DNA of 52,938 nucleotides from JBKPCD01 sp046727175. GTDB lineage: Bacteria; Acidobacteriota; Vicinamibacteria; Vicinamibacterales; 2-12-FULL-66-21. Numbering within the stretch: the first letter of the stretch is position 1; every line of letters starts with the position of its first letter. The stretch is from contig JBKPCD010000080.1 in assembly GCA_046727175.1 (NCBI GenBank), positions 1 through 52,938 on the forward strand, read 5' to 3'. This document shows positions 17,765 to 27,823 of the stretch, piece after piece. The translations under genes were made by a program, and so were the position numbers. A model generated the notes under the pieces. The model had not been told where the DNA came from and did no database searches. It worked only from the letters and a program-made list of their open reading frames with translations.

Positions 17765-18016
17765 ATCGTCACTCGCCCAACGCAACTCACGCAGCAGGTC
17801 GGCAGGGTGCTGACAGCGATCATCAGCATTTCGCGCCAAGCAAGCCGAAATGATGCGATCGAGTGCGCATGGCAGGGTGGGTTCCATCTTCGCCGCCACA
17901 GGGCGCGACTCGGCGAGAATGGCAGCAACGAGCGCCGCCGTGGACGCACCGCTGAAGGCGGGCTTTCCTGTGGCTATCTCAAACATCATGGAACCGAACG
18001 CAAAGATATCGGTTCA
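17765..18016 (-). pseudogene. C-lobe remnant of a Ser/Thr protein kinase
   Basis: The minus strand reads TDIFAFGSMMFEIATGKPAF, then SGASTAALVAAILAE and CALDRIISACLARNADDRCQ, ending LLRELRWASDD. This is kinase subdomains IX-XI of the bacterial PknB-type family, including the DIFAFG motif and the Arg of subdomain XI. A TGA sits directly before TDIFAFG (18014-18016), and no N-lobe, HRD or DFG motif is found beyond it. The juxtamembrane continuation after 17765 is short and soon out of character. The copy is truncated and cannot be an active kinase. Confidence 0.75.
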
Positions 18017-18025
18017 CACGTCGCC

Positions 18026-18085
18026 GCGCCCTCCTCCTGCCGCCCTCATGTGCGTACGCGCCGCGCGCCGCAAGGAGGAGGGCGC
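18026..18085. repeat. 13-bp inverted repeat with 34-base spacer
   Basis: GCGCCCTCCTCCT at 18026-18038 is the exact reverse complement of AGGAGGAGGGCGC at 18073-18085. The pair begins ten bases outside the kinase remnant and could form a strong hairpin in either transcript. No T-run follows on either strand, so a simple intrinsic terminator is unlikely. It may be a mobile-element end or a deletion scar. Confidence 0.6.
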
Positions 18086-18183
18086 CCTTTCAGCGGCGCC
18101 AATCGGAGGCCTCATCCTCGCCAGTCGTGAAGGTGTAGTATCTCCGTCAACCGGTCGTCAGACTCTCCCCTTCATCCAGCATG

Positions 18184-18202
18184 GCAGCCGCAGCGCGGCT
18201 GC
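18184..18202 (+). promoter_or_regulatory. hairpin in the leader of the TonB receptor gene
   Basis: GCAGCCGC-AGC-GCGGCTGC is a perfect 8-bp stem with a 3-base loop. It ends eight bases before the AAAGGTGAGG ribosome-binding region of the receptor start at 18217. A stem in this position could protect the mRNA or limit ribosome access. No known riboswitch consensus is visible. Confidence 0.45.
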
Positions 18203-18216
18203 AGAAAGGTGAGGTC

Positions 18217-21200
18217 ATGCCATCTACGATCCCTCAGCTCCGGACCGCCAAGTCCTTTCTGGTCTTCACGATCTTCATTGCCGTCCTGGTTGCGCGGCCC
18301 GTACGGGCTCAATCCACCTTTGCTACCTTGACGGGTACCGTCAGCGATGCGTCAGGAGCAGTCCTGCCCGGCGTCACCATCACGGTCACGAACACGGCCA
18401 CCAAGACCGTCCGGACTGTCGTGACGGATAACGTCGGCGAGTACGTGCTGCCCAGCCTCGACGCGGGTGTCTATCGGATCACGACGGCGATTAGCGGGTT
18501 CGCCGTTCAGACACGCGAGGCCGAGCTGCTCGCCCGGCAGACGGTGCGCGTCGACATCCAGCTGCAGCTCGCCGGCGCGACGGAACAGCTCGAGGTCGTC
18601 GCGGCCAGCCCGGTGATTGAGACCGACACAGCCACGATCGACAACTCCAAGTCGGGCGACGAGATCAACAAGCTCGCGCTGAACTTCCGTGCGACGACCA
18701 ACACCAGCCCGCTCGTCGTCGCAACGCTGGCTGCGGGCGTGCAGCAGGACACTAGCGGAAATATCTCGCTGGCGGGCAACCTGCCCTACATGACGTCGTT
18801 CTCGGTCGACGGCGTCTCGGTCCAGAGCTCGCGCAGCGGCGGCCCCGTGCGCGACCTGCTGCCGTCGGTCGAGTCGATCCAGGAGTTCAAGGTGACCACG
18901 GCGGGCAACAACGCCGAGTTCATGCAGGCGACCGACATCACCACCACGACAAAGTCCGGGACCAACGTGATGCACGGCTCCGGGTTCTGGTTCAACCAGA
19001 ACAGCAAGTTCGCGAGCGTCGATCGCTTCGCTCCGCGTGACGCGCAGGGCAAAGCCATCAAGCCCACCCTCAACGCGAACACGTTCGGCGCGACGGTGGG
19101 AGGCCCGATTCGGAAGGATCGGACTTTCTTCTTCGGCACCTACGAGGGCGTGCGGCGGCCCTTCGAGAGCAGCCGCTCGCAGATCGTGCCGCCCGATGCG
19201 TTCCGGCGGGGCGACCTATCGAGCATCAGCCGGCAGCTCGTCGATCCGTTCACGGGACAGCCGTTTCCGAACAACCAGGTGCCGGTGAACCCGATCTCCG
19301 CGAAGATCATCGACCGACTGTTCCCCAAGCAGAACCAGGCGACGGGCGCGGCGCTCAATGCGCCCAACCTGATTTACAACGCCTCCCGGGATTTCACCAT
19401 CGACGGCTTCGATGGACGCGTCGATCACGGCTTTTCAACGGCGGAGCGCCTAATCGGGCGGTTCACGATCAAGGATCGCAACGACAGCGGCCTCAGCACC
19501 AATTCGCAGATGGGCGAGGGCGAGAACAAGACGACATTGCGTCAGGTGGTCTTCACGCTCAACTCGTTGCTGGGCGCGAACCTGGTGAACGAGGCCAGGG
19601 GCGGGTTATCACGGCAGCACATCACGTCCACGTATGGCTTTGCCACCCAGGCCGAAGCGTTCATGGGTGAGATCGGATTCACGGGGCTGCCCGGCTTCCC
19701 GGAATCGGGTGGGGCGCCGTCGTTCGAGTTCACCGGTCAGGATTTCATCAGCACGACGGCAGGGAAGCCAACCGACACGCTCTCCAACGTGGTCCAGTTC
19801 AACGACTCGGTGACCTGGCTCAAGGGACGGCACTCCTTCAAGGGCGGCCTGGATCTCGAGTATGTCGAATACAAGGACATCATCTCGTTCTTCGACGGCG
19901 ACGATTTCGGCGGGTATATCTTCCGTGGCGATTACACGGGACATCCGTTTGCGGATTTCCTGACCGGCGTGCCGTATCAGACCCGGTACGCGTACGGGCC
20001 CGTGCCGACGAACCCGTATGCGACCTGGTGGGCGTTCTACGGCCAGGACACGTGGCGGCCCACGCCGGCGCTGACCATCGACCTCGGTGTGCGGTACGAC
20101 CTGCGGCCGCCGATGCAGGACCGCACGAACCAGCTGGGCAACTTCGATCGCGACTTTCCGGGCGGGCGCGTTGTGGTGCCCAACGACGAGGCGCTGGCGC
20201 TCGTACCGGATGCCGTCAAGCGCAGCCTGCCCAACACGCCGTTCGTCACCGCTGCGCAGGCGGGCATCCCGGAGGGATTGCGGTACACCGACAAGAACAA
20301 CGTGAACCCGCGGCTCGGCGTCGCGTGGCGCCCGTTCGGCAACAACAAGACGGTCATCCGCGGCGGCGTCGGCCTCTACACGGTTCCGCTGTACGGGTCG
20401 GTCAACTACTCGCTCGTCGCCACCGTCACCAGCGACGTGCCGGTCTTCTTCAACAGCCGGACGCCCACAGGCTACGCGATTACGTTCCCGAACGTCTTTC
20501 CGCAGGCCCTGCGGGCGATCCCCGGCGCCGGCAGCCAGGACTTCCGGCGTGCGAACCAGTTCGACCTGCAGGATCCGAGGACGACACAGTGGACGCTGAC
20601 GGTCGAACGCGAGGTGGGCTGGCAGACCGGTGTGCGCGTCAGCTACGTCGGCAACAAGACCGAGGACATCCTCGTCAGCCCGGATCTCAATCAGATTCAA
20701 CCGAACACGCGGGGCTACAGCGCGCTGGAGGGCACGCGTCCCTTCATCGACTGGAACGTCGTCGCCTCGCGCGACAACGGTGCGCACTCCCGCTACGACG
20801 GCTTGCAGGTCCAGATCTCGAGGCGCATGTCGAAGGGCCTCGCCCTTGACGCGTCGTACACGATCGCGCGGCAGCTCTCTGATGCGGGCGGTCCGGTCCC
20901 CGGCAGCTTCCCGAGTGAAAATGGCCCCAGCCTGCTCAATCGCTTCCGTACGCCCGATGACGACTATGGCCCGCTGCCCTACACGCGCCGTCATCGCTTC
21001 TTGACGACGTTCCTCTACCAGCTGCCGTTCGGTCACGGGCGCAAGTACGCCGGTGATGTCGGCCGCGGTCTCGACCTGGTCGTGGGAGGCTGGGACGTCA
21101 CGAGCATCCTGCTGCTGCAGTCCGGACCGCTCCTCACGCCGAGCATGTCGGGACGGGACCCATCGGGAACCGGGGCGAACGTCCGCGGCTTCACGTCAAC

Positions 21201-21561
21201 CGACCGCCCCGATCAGGTGAGCGACGGCAACCTGAGCGATCCGACGGTCGATCGCTACTTCGATCGCTCGGCGTTTGTCGTTCCCGACAACAACATCGGC
21301 CGCTTCGGCACGGCCGCGATTGGCTCGCTGCACGGTCCGAAGACGTCGGTCTTCTCGATGACGCTCGGCAAGAGCTTCAACATCGTCGGCCAGTCGCGCG
21401 TTCGGTTCGAGGCGGCGTTCTCGAACCTGTTCAACATCGAGAACCTTGGCGTGCCGAACACCACCGTGACGTCGTCGAACTTTGGCCGCATCACGAGCAC
21501 GCAGTCGGTCGATCAGGCGGGACCGCGAACGATTCAGTTTTCTCTGCGATACTTGTTCTGA
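18217..21561 (+). CDS. Oar-type TonB-dependent receptor, complete
   Basis: A 1114-residue outer-membrane receptor. The signal peptide (SFLVFTIFIAVLVARPVRAQ) ends near residue 32. A CarboxypepD_reg-like domain follows (TLTGTVSDASGAVLPGVTIT to VRVDIQLQLAGATEQLEVVA, residues about 36-125), then the plug (DLLPSVESIQEFKVTTAGNN near residue 225) and a large barrel ending TIQFSLRYLF with the terminal Phe. No TonB box is obvious. ATG 18217 is preferred because AGGTGAGG precedes it; ATG 18181 upstream lies in the leader hairpin. It is followed, after 179 bases containing the second palindromic repeat, by the permease of the gamma-glutamylation operon, so it may deliver that operon's substrate across the outer membrane. 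That link is inference. Confidence 0.92.
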   Translation: MPSTIPQLRTAKSFLVFTIFIAVLVARPVRAQSTFATLTGTVSDASGAVLPGVTITVTNTATKTVRTVVTDNVGEYVLPSLDAGVYRITTAISGFAVQTREAELLARQTVRVDIQLQLAGATEQLEVVAASPVIETDTATIDNSKSGDEINKLALNFRATTNTSPLVVATLAAGVQQDTSGNISLAGNLPYMTSFSVDGVSVQSSRSGGPVRDLLPSVESIQEFKVTTAGNNAEFMQATDITTTTKSGTNVMHGSGFWFNQNSKFASVDRFAPRDAQGKAIKPTLNANTFGATVGGPIRKDRTFFFGTYEGVRRPFESSRSQIVPPDAFRRGDLSSISRQLVDPFTGQPFPNNQVPVNPISAKIIDRLFPKQNQATGAALNAPNLIYNASRDFTIDGFDGRVDHGFSTAERLIGRFTIKDRNDSGLSTNSQMGEGENKTTLRQVVFTLNSLLGANLVNEARGGLSRQHITSTYGFATQAEAFMGEIGFTGLPGFPESGGAPSFEFTGQDFISTTAGKPTDTLSNVVQFNDSVTWLKGRHSFKGGLDLEYVEYKDIISFFDGDDFGGYIFRGDYTGHPFADFLTGVPYQTRYAYGPVPTNPYATWWAFYGQDTWRPTPALTIDLGVRYDLRPPMQDRTNQLGNFDRDFPGGRVVVPNDEALALVPDAVKRSLPNTPFVTAAQAGIPEGLRYTDKNNVNPRLGVAWRPFGNNKTVIRGGVGLYTVPLYGSVNYSLVATVTSDVPVFFNSRTPTGYAITFPNVFPQALRAIPGAGSQDFRRANQFDLQDPRTTQWTLTVEREVGWQTGVRVSYVGNKTEDILVSPDLNQIQPNTRGYSALEGTRPFIDWNVVASRDNGAHSRYDGLQVQISRRMSKGLALDASYTIARQLSDAGGPVPGSFPSENGPSLLNRFRTPDDDYGPLPYTRRHRFLTTFLYQLPFGHGRKYAGDVGRGLDLVVGGWDVTSILLLQSGPLLTPSMSGRDPSGTGANVRGFTSTDRPDQVSDGNLSDPTVDRYFDRSAFVVPDNNIGRFGTAAIGSLHGPKTSVFSMTLGKSFNIVGQSRVRFEAAFSNLFNIENLGVPNTTVTSSNFGRITSTQSVDQAGPRTIQFSLRYLF

Positions 21562-21620
21562 TCGAGTCAGGAAGCGTGTCGGTCAGTCGTTCAGTTTTTC
21601 ACGGCAAGCCTGCTACGTGA

Positions 21621-21670
21621 TGTAGAGCGGGGTCTTAAGACCCCGCTCTACAGCGGGCCGCAAGGCCCGC
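21621..21670. repeat. 32-base perfect palindrome plus hairpin, copy 2 of dispersed repeat; possible terminator
   Basis: TGTAGAGCGGGGTCTT at 21621-21636 is followed directly by its exact reverse complement to 21652, then a second hairpin GCGGGCC-GCAA-GGCCCGC (21653-21670). It lies between the TonB receptor stop (21561) and the permease start (21741). The core and layout match the element at 4611-4670. The strong stem could terminate or attenuate transcription between the receptor and the operon, although no clear U-run follows. Confidence 0.7.
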
Positions 21671-21740
21671 CCCAAGATTCTCAACTGACGTGAGCTCCGG
21701 GGATTAGAGAGTGCTTCAGCAGGAGAGAAGTGCTGTCCCG

Positions 21741-23255
21741 ATGACCGACACCCACCAATCGTCCGAACGGCAACGCAGTGAGGATGCGCACGAGCTGCAC
21801 GCGCTCGGCTACGCGCAGGAGCTGTTTCGGACGATGGGCGGGTTCTCGAACTTCGCCATTTCGTTCTCGATCATCTCGATTCTCACGGGCGCGGTGACGC
21901 TCTTCGAGCACGGGCTGGTCATGGGAGGGCCGGCCGAAATGGCGTTCGGCTGGCCGCTCGTGACGCTCTTCACCCTCGCCGTGGCCCTGAGCATGGCGGA
22001 GCTCGCGTCGTCGCTGCCGACGTCCGGCACGATGTACCACTGGGCGTCGAGGCTCGGCGGCAAGAGCTGGGGCTGGTTCACGGCGTGGTTCAACGTCGCG
22101 GGTCAGCTCGCCGCGCTGGCCGGCATCGATTACGGGTGCGCGCTTTTCGTCACGCCGCTGCTTGGCTGGCCGATGACCACCGAGCGCGTGCTGCTAGTCT
22201 ATGCCGCGATCCTGCTTTCGCATGCGCTCATCAATCACTTTGGCATCCGACTGGTGGCCTGGCTGAACGACTTCAGCGTGACGGTGCACGTGGTGGGCGT
22301 CATCGTGATCGTCGGCGCGCTGACGTTCTTCGCGCCGAAGCAGCCGCTGGGATACTTCGTCGAGCGCGTGACATTCAACGACCAGGGTTGGCCCTATTGG
22401 GTGGCGTTCGTGATTGGCCTGCTGCAGGCGCAATGGACGTTCACGGGCTACGATGCGTCCGCGAGCGTGTCGGAAGAGACGGTCGATCCGCGGCGCCGGG
22501 TTCCATGGGGCATCGTCATGGCCGTTGCCGTATCGGCCATCGTCGGGTACGCGCTGCTGCTGTCACTGACGTTGGCGATCAAGGACATTCCGTCGGTGCT
22601 GAACGCCCGCGACGCATCGGGGAACAAGGTCCCCGCGGTCATCGCGATCTTCACGAGCGCGCTGGGGGAACGCGCCGGCAGCATGTTCACCGGGCTGGCG
22701 GCGATGGCGATGTGGTTCTGCGGGCTCTCGGCGGTGACCTGGATCTCGCGGATGATCTACGCGTTCGCACGCGACAACGGCCTGCCTGGATCAGCGCTGT
22801 GGCGCCGTGTGAGCGCCGCACACCAGACTCCAGGTCCCGCGATCTGGCTGTGCGTCGTCATCGCGTTCCTCGCGACGATCAGCGCCGGCACCTACGCGGT
22901 GGTCACTTCGATCAGTGTGATTGGGCTCTATTTCTCGTACATCATTCCGGTGTACCTTTCCTGGCGCGCGCGGACACGCGGCAACGCGGTACCGCGCGGG
23001 CCGTGGCACCTCGGACGATTCGGTCCTGTCGTGAACGTCTTCGCCATGCTGTGGGTCGTTTTCATCTCGGTCGTGCTCAGCATTCCCGATCACATGCGCG
23101 CGGGAAAGGCAATTGGTGGTCTCACGCTGCTTCTCGGCGCGTGGTACCTCGTGAGCGAGCGCCATCGGTTCAGCGGACCGGTCTGGGCATCGCGCGACGC
23201 CGCAGCCATCGTCGCGCCCGGGGCGGCCGACGAAGAACCGGTGTCCGGAGGGTAG
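21741..23255 (+). CDS. APC-superfamily amino acid / amine permease
   Basis: A 504-residue inner-membrane permease with about 12 helices, of the amino-acid/choline or GABA-type APC group. The first helix region reads GGFSNFAISFSIISILTG, which corresponds to the broken helix 1 that binds substrate in APC carriers. MAELASSLPTSGTMYHWAS (residues about 87-105) is the conserved loop after helix 2, and WTFTGYDASASVSEET near residue 240 lines the site. Members of this group carry choline, ethanolamine, GABA and polyamines. ATG 21741 is preferred over GTG 21711; AGGAG is about 15 bases upstream, rather far. It ends two bases before the glutamine-synthetase-like gene, so it is the first gene of a tight operon. 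Confidence 0.9.
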   Translation: MTDTHQSSERQRSEDAHELHALGYAQELFRTMGGFSNFAISFSIISILTGAVTLFEHGLVMGGPAEMAFGWPLVTLFTLAVALSMAELASSLPTSGTMYHWASRLGGKSWGWFTAWFNVAGQLAALAGIDYGCALFVTPLLGWPMTTERVLLVYAAILLSHALINHFGIRLVAWLNDFSVTVHVVGVIVIVGALTFFAPKQPLGYFVERVTFNDQGWPYWVAFVIGLLQAQWTFTGYDASASVSEETVDPRRRVPWGIVMAVAVSAIVGYALLLSLTLAIKDIPSVLNARDASGNKVPAVIAIFTSALGERAGSMFTGLAAMAMWFCGLSAVTWISRMIYAFARDNGLPGSALWRRVSAAHQTPGPAIWLCVVIAFLATISAGTYAVVTSISVIGLYFSYIIPVYLSWRARTRGNAVPRGPWHLGRFGPVVNVFAMLWVVFISVVLSIPDHMRAGKAIGGLTLLLGAWYLVSERHRFSGPVWASRDAAAIVAPGAADEEPVSGG

Positions 23256-23257
23256 CC

Positions 23258-24646
23258 GTGCACGAGGCTGCGACGGGCAAAGGCCCGCTGACACTGGATC
23301 GGCTGCGCGATGCCGTGGCCGCCGGCGAGATTGAGACGGTCATCGTCGGCTTCACCGATCACTACGGTCGGCTGATGGGGAAGCGGTACGACGCGGAGAT
23401 GTTCGTGAATGAAACCGCGAGCCACGGCACGCACGGCTGCGACTACCTCCTCACCACGGATATGGAGATGGAGCCGGTCCAGGGCTACGAGTTCGCCAAC
23501 TGGGTCAAGGGCTACGGCGATTTCCATCTCGTCCCCGATCTCGCGACGCTACGTGTGGCCAGCTGGCTGGAAAAGAGCGCGCTGGTCCTCTGCGATGTCA
23601 GGGACGAGCAGACGCACGACTTCGTGCGCGTGGCACCGCGATCGCTGTTGCGCGATCAGGTGGACGCGATGCGGGCGCTGGGCTTCTCGGCGCTTGCGGC
23701 TTCCGAGCTCGAGTACTACGTCTTCGAGCAGGACTACCGCGCGGCGGCCGAATCGGAGTATCGCAGCCTCAAGCCCGCCGGCTGGTATCTCGAGGACTAC
23801 CACATCCTCCAGGGCACGCGCACCGAGCCCTACACCGCGGCGGTTCGGCGCCACTTGAAGGCCTCGGGCATCCCCGTCGAGAACTCGAAGGGCGAGTGGG
23901 GGCTCGGGCAGCACGAGCTGAACATCCGCTACGCCGACGCGCTGCAGATGGCGGACCGGCATGTGATCTTCAAGCAGTGCCTCAAGGAAGTGGCGGCGGC
24001 GAGCGGCCTCTCGGTGACGTTCATGGCGAAGTTCGCCGCCGATCGCGCAGGCTCGAGCTGTCACGTGCATCTCAGCCTGTGGCGCAACGGGCAGAACGCC
24101 TTCGCTGGCGACACCCAATTCGGCCCCATCAAGTGCTCGGAGACGTTCCGCTGGTTTCTCGGTGGCTGGATCGCCCGCGTGCCGGACGTGATGGTGTTCT
24201 ACGCGCCGACGGTCAATTCGTACAAGCGGTACGTGGATGCGTCGTGGGCGCCGACCCGGCTCGCCTGGAGCTACGACAACCGCACGGCCGGCTTCCGCGT
24301 CGTCGGACACGGGCCGTCGTTGCGGATCGAATGCCGGATGCCCGGCGCGGACTGCAACCCGTATCTCGCGTTTGCCGCCGCCCTCGCCTCGGGCCTCGAT
24401 GGCATCCGCAATCGCACCGAGCCGCCGGAATGCTTCACCGGCGACATGTACGCGGCGCGCCACCTGCCCCGCGTCGCGACGAGCCTTCGTGATGCCGCCG
24501 GGACGTTCGCGTCGAGCGAGTTCGCCAGGCGCGCCTTTGGCAGCGATGTGGTCGAACACTACGGCCACTTCTTCAGGACCGAGCACGCGGCGTACTCCAT
24601 GGCCGTCACCGACTGGGAGCGTCGCCGGTATTTCGAACGCATATGA
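23258..24646 (+). CDS. glutamine synthetase-like gamma-glutamyl-amine ligase (PuuA/GlnA4-like)
   Basis: A 462-residue member of the glutamine synthetase superfamily, of the type that joins glutamate to an amine other than ammonia using ATP. The N-terminal beta-grasp is around VIVGFTDHYGRLMGKRY. Catalytic segments are SELEYYVFEQ (metal-binding Glu near residue 153), ENSKGEWGLGQHELNIRYAD (near residue 210), TFMAKF, SSCHVHLS (ATP-binding His) and RIECRMPGADCNPYLAFAA. The GEWGLGQHELN version is found in gamma-glutamylputrescine-synthetase-like enzymes, unlike the GQNEI of true GlnA. GTG 23258 has CCGGAGGG nine bases upstream. The frame is open upstream only as a shadow of the permease. The stop overlaps the SDR gene by ATGA. 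Confidence 0.88.
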   Translation: MHEAATGKGPLTLDRLRDAVAAGEIETVIVGFTDHYGRLMGKRYDAEMFVNETASHGTHGCDYLLTTDMEMEPVQGYEFANWVKGYGDFHLVPDLATLRVASWLEKSALVLCDVRDEQTHDFVRVAPRSLLRDQVDAMRALGFSALAASELEYYVFEQDYRAAAESEYRSLKPAGWYLEDYHILQGTRTEPYTAAVRRHLKASGIPVENSKGEWGLGQHELNIRYADALQMADRHVIFKQCLKEVAAASGLSVTFMAKFAADRAGSSCHVHLSLWRNGQNAFAGDTQFGPIKCSETFRWFLGGWIARVPDVMVFYAPTVNSYKRYVDASWAPTRLAWSYDNRTAGFRVVGHGPSLRIECRMPGADCNPYLAFAAALASGLDGIRNRTEPPECFTGDMYAARHLPRVATSLRDAAGTFASSEFARRAFGSDVVEHYGHFFRTEHAAYSMAVTDWERRRYFERI

Positions 24647-25424
24647 TGATGGGCACACGACTCGAGGGCAAGGTCGCGCTGATCACGGGAGCAGGCAGCG
24701 GCATCGGCAGAGAATCGGCGCTGCTGTGGGCGGCTGAAGGCGCGGCGGTGGTCGCGGTTGACATCGAGGCCACGGCAGCACAGCACACGGTCGACGCGAT
24801 CGTCGCGGCCCAGGGCCGTGCGATTGCCGTGCAGGCCGACGTCGCTCGCGCGCAGGATTGCGCGCGCATGGTGGCGACGGCTGAGGGTCAGTTCGGTAAG
24901 CTGAATATCCTGTTCAACAACGCCGGCATCATGCACGGCCAGGACGACGACGCCGTCTCGACCGACGAGGCGGTGTGGGACCTCACAATGAACGTCAATG
25001 CCAAGGGGGTGTTCTTTGGGTGCAAGTACGGCGTCCCGGCCCTGCGGCGAGCCGGCGGAGGCGCCATCGTGAACACGGCGTCGTTCGTGGCGGTGATGGG
25101 CGCGGCGACGCCACAGATTGCCTACACGGCCAGCAAGGGCGCGGTGCTGGCGCTCACGCGCGAGCTCGCCGTGGTGCACGCACGTGAGAACATCCGCGTC
25201 AACGCGCTCTGCCCGGGCCCGCTCAAGACCGAAATGCTGATGAAGTTTCTCGACACCGATGAGAAGAAGCAGCGTCGGCTCGTGCACATTCCGATCGGAA
25301 GGTTCGGCGAGGCGAAAGAAATCGCGCGCGCTGCGCTGTTTCTGGTGTCCGACGACGCATCGTTCGTGACGGGGACAGAGTTTCTCGTTGACGGCGGCAT
25401 CACAGCCGCGTACGTGACGCCGGT

Positions 25425-25428
<4 letters not shown>
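24643..25428 (+). CDS. short-chain dehydrogenase/reductase (classical SDR)
   Basis: A 261-residue cytosolic NAD(P)-dependent oxidoreductase. The Rossmann glycine motif TGAGSGIG is at residues 15-22, the acidic VAVDIE at 37-42 favours NAD, NNAG is at 92-95, and the catalytic Ser147, Tyr161 and Lys165 are in place (TASF, AYTASKG). Length is standard. It overlaps both neighbours by ATGA, which is the strongest sign of co-translation with the ligase and the aldehyde dehydrogenase. In this setting it would oxidise an alcohol group to an aldehyde, the step that an amine oxidase carries out in the Puu pathway. That assignment is inference from order. Confidence 0.92.
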
Positions 25429-26833
<1,405 letters not shown>

Positions 26834-26834
<1 letters not shown>

Positions 26835-27589
26835 TGTCGATGAAGATTGGCCTCCTCGAGTGCGATCACGTCGCCCCGCGTTTCCGCCACATCGCGGGCG
26901 ACTATCGCGAGATGTTCAGCGCGATGCTCGCGCGGGATGCGCCGCCCGGGCTCACGCTGCTGCCGTTCGACATCTGCAATGCCGTCTGGCCGGCGTCGCT
27001 CGACGTCTGCGATGCGTATCTCTGCACCGGATCGCGGTATTCGGCGCTCGAGCATCGCGACTGGATCGCGCATCTGCTCGAGTTCGTACGCGAGGCACAC
27101 GCGGCGCGCATGCCGTTTGTGGGCATCTGCTTCGGCCACCAGATTCTCGCCCGGGCGCTCGGCGGCGTTGTGGAACGCGCGAGCGACGGGTGGGGCGTGG
27201 GCGTCCACCGGATGGACGTCGTGCAGGCCGCGTCCTGGATGCAGCCCCCGCAGCCAGCGTGCCGGCTGCAGTACATGCACCAGGATCAGGTCGTGCGCCT
27301 GCCGCCCGGTGCCGAGTTGCTCGGTCGAACGGAGCACTGTCCAGTGGCGATGTTCCAGCTTGGCGACAGCATGCTCGGCATCCAGGGCCACCCGGAGTTC
27401 GCGGCCGCCTACGGCGAGGCGCTGATCGGCGATCGCGTCGAACGGATCGGCGCCGAGCGCGCGGAACGGGGACGCGCCAGCCTCGCGGAACCGGCCGACA
27501 CGAATCTGGCAGCGGCGTGGATCGCGCGGTTCCTTGAAAGCGCATCGTCCTCGCGGTCGACCGCTCCCGTTCAAGGCGCCCGGCTGTGA
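26834..27589 (+). CDS. class I glutamine amidotransferase-like hydrolase (predicted gamma-glutamyl amide hydrolase)
   Basis: A 251-residue protein with the GATase1 triad: Cys99 in the nucleophile elbow GICFGHQI, and His186 with Glu188 in GIQGHPEF. It has no synthetase partner domain, so it likely acts alone as an amidase, like stand-alone GuaA-like GATases. PuuD uses a related Cys-His-Glu triad to release glutamate from gamma-glutamyl-GABA; here the last place in the operon fits the same final hydrolysis. ATG 26834 shares its A with the upstream TGA; ATG 26840 is an alternative. The C-terminal 40 residues are low-complexity and Ser/Arg-rich. Confidence 0.85.
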
Positions 27590-27823
27590 CGTTTGTACCC
27601 ATTTCGCCCCGTCCGGCGTCCCGACCAACGCGATTGCCACTTTTCGGAATCGGCCTCGGGCTGCCTGATGCCGCCGCAGCCGCAATGACTTCTCTGTAGT
27701 GTCATGTTAGTGAAACGACTTTGGGTCGTCGTCAGCTGCCAGTCTGTCCTGCATCCGCAAGTCCTTGGAGAACCCGAATACATCTGAGACAATCGCAGCG
27801 CTGACTCGCGGCAAAGGGACGTC

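Noticed and set aside
19609..21036. 475-codon minus-strand frame inside the second TonB receptor
   Set aside because: Composition is that of an antisense shadow in high-GC DNA, with no ribosome binding site or motif.
22085..23257. Upstream extension of the glutamine-synthetase-like frame by 390 codons
   Set aside because: It overlaps the permease in another frame and is Arg-rich; GTG 23258 with GGAGG is the proper start.
23549..24658. 369-codon minus-strand frame over the glutamine-synthetase-like gene
   Set aside because: The plus strand carries all catalytic motifs; the minus product has none.
27590..27823. Possible transposase remnant in the gap after the amidotransferase
   Set aside because: A stretch reading SDVFGFSKDLRMQDRL suggested one, but no transposase motif or terminal repeat could be confirmed.
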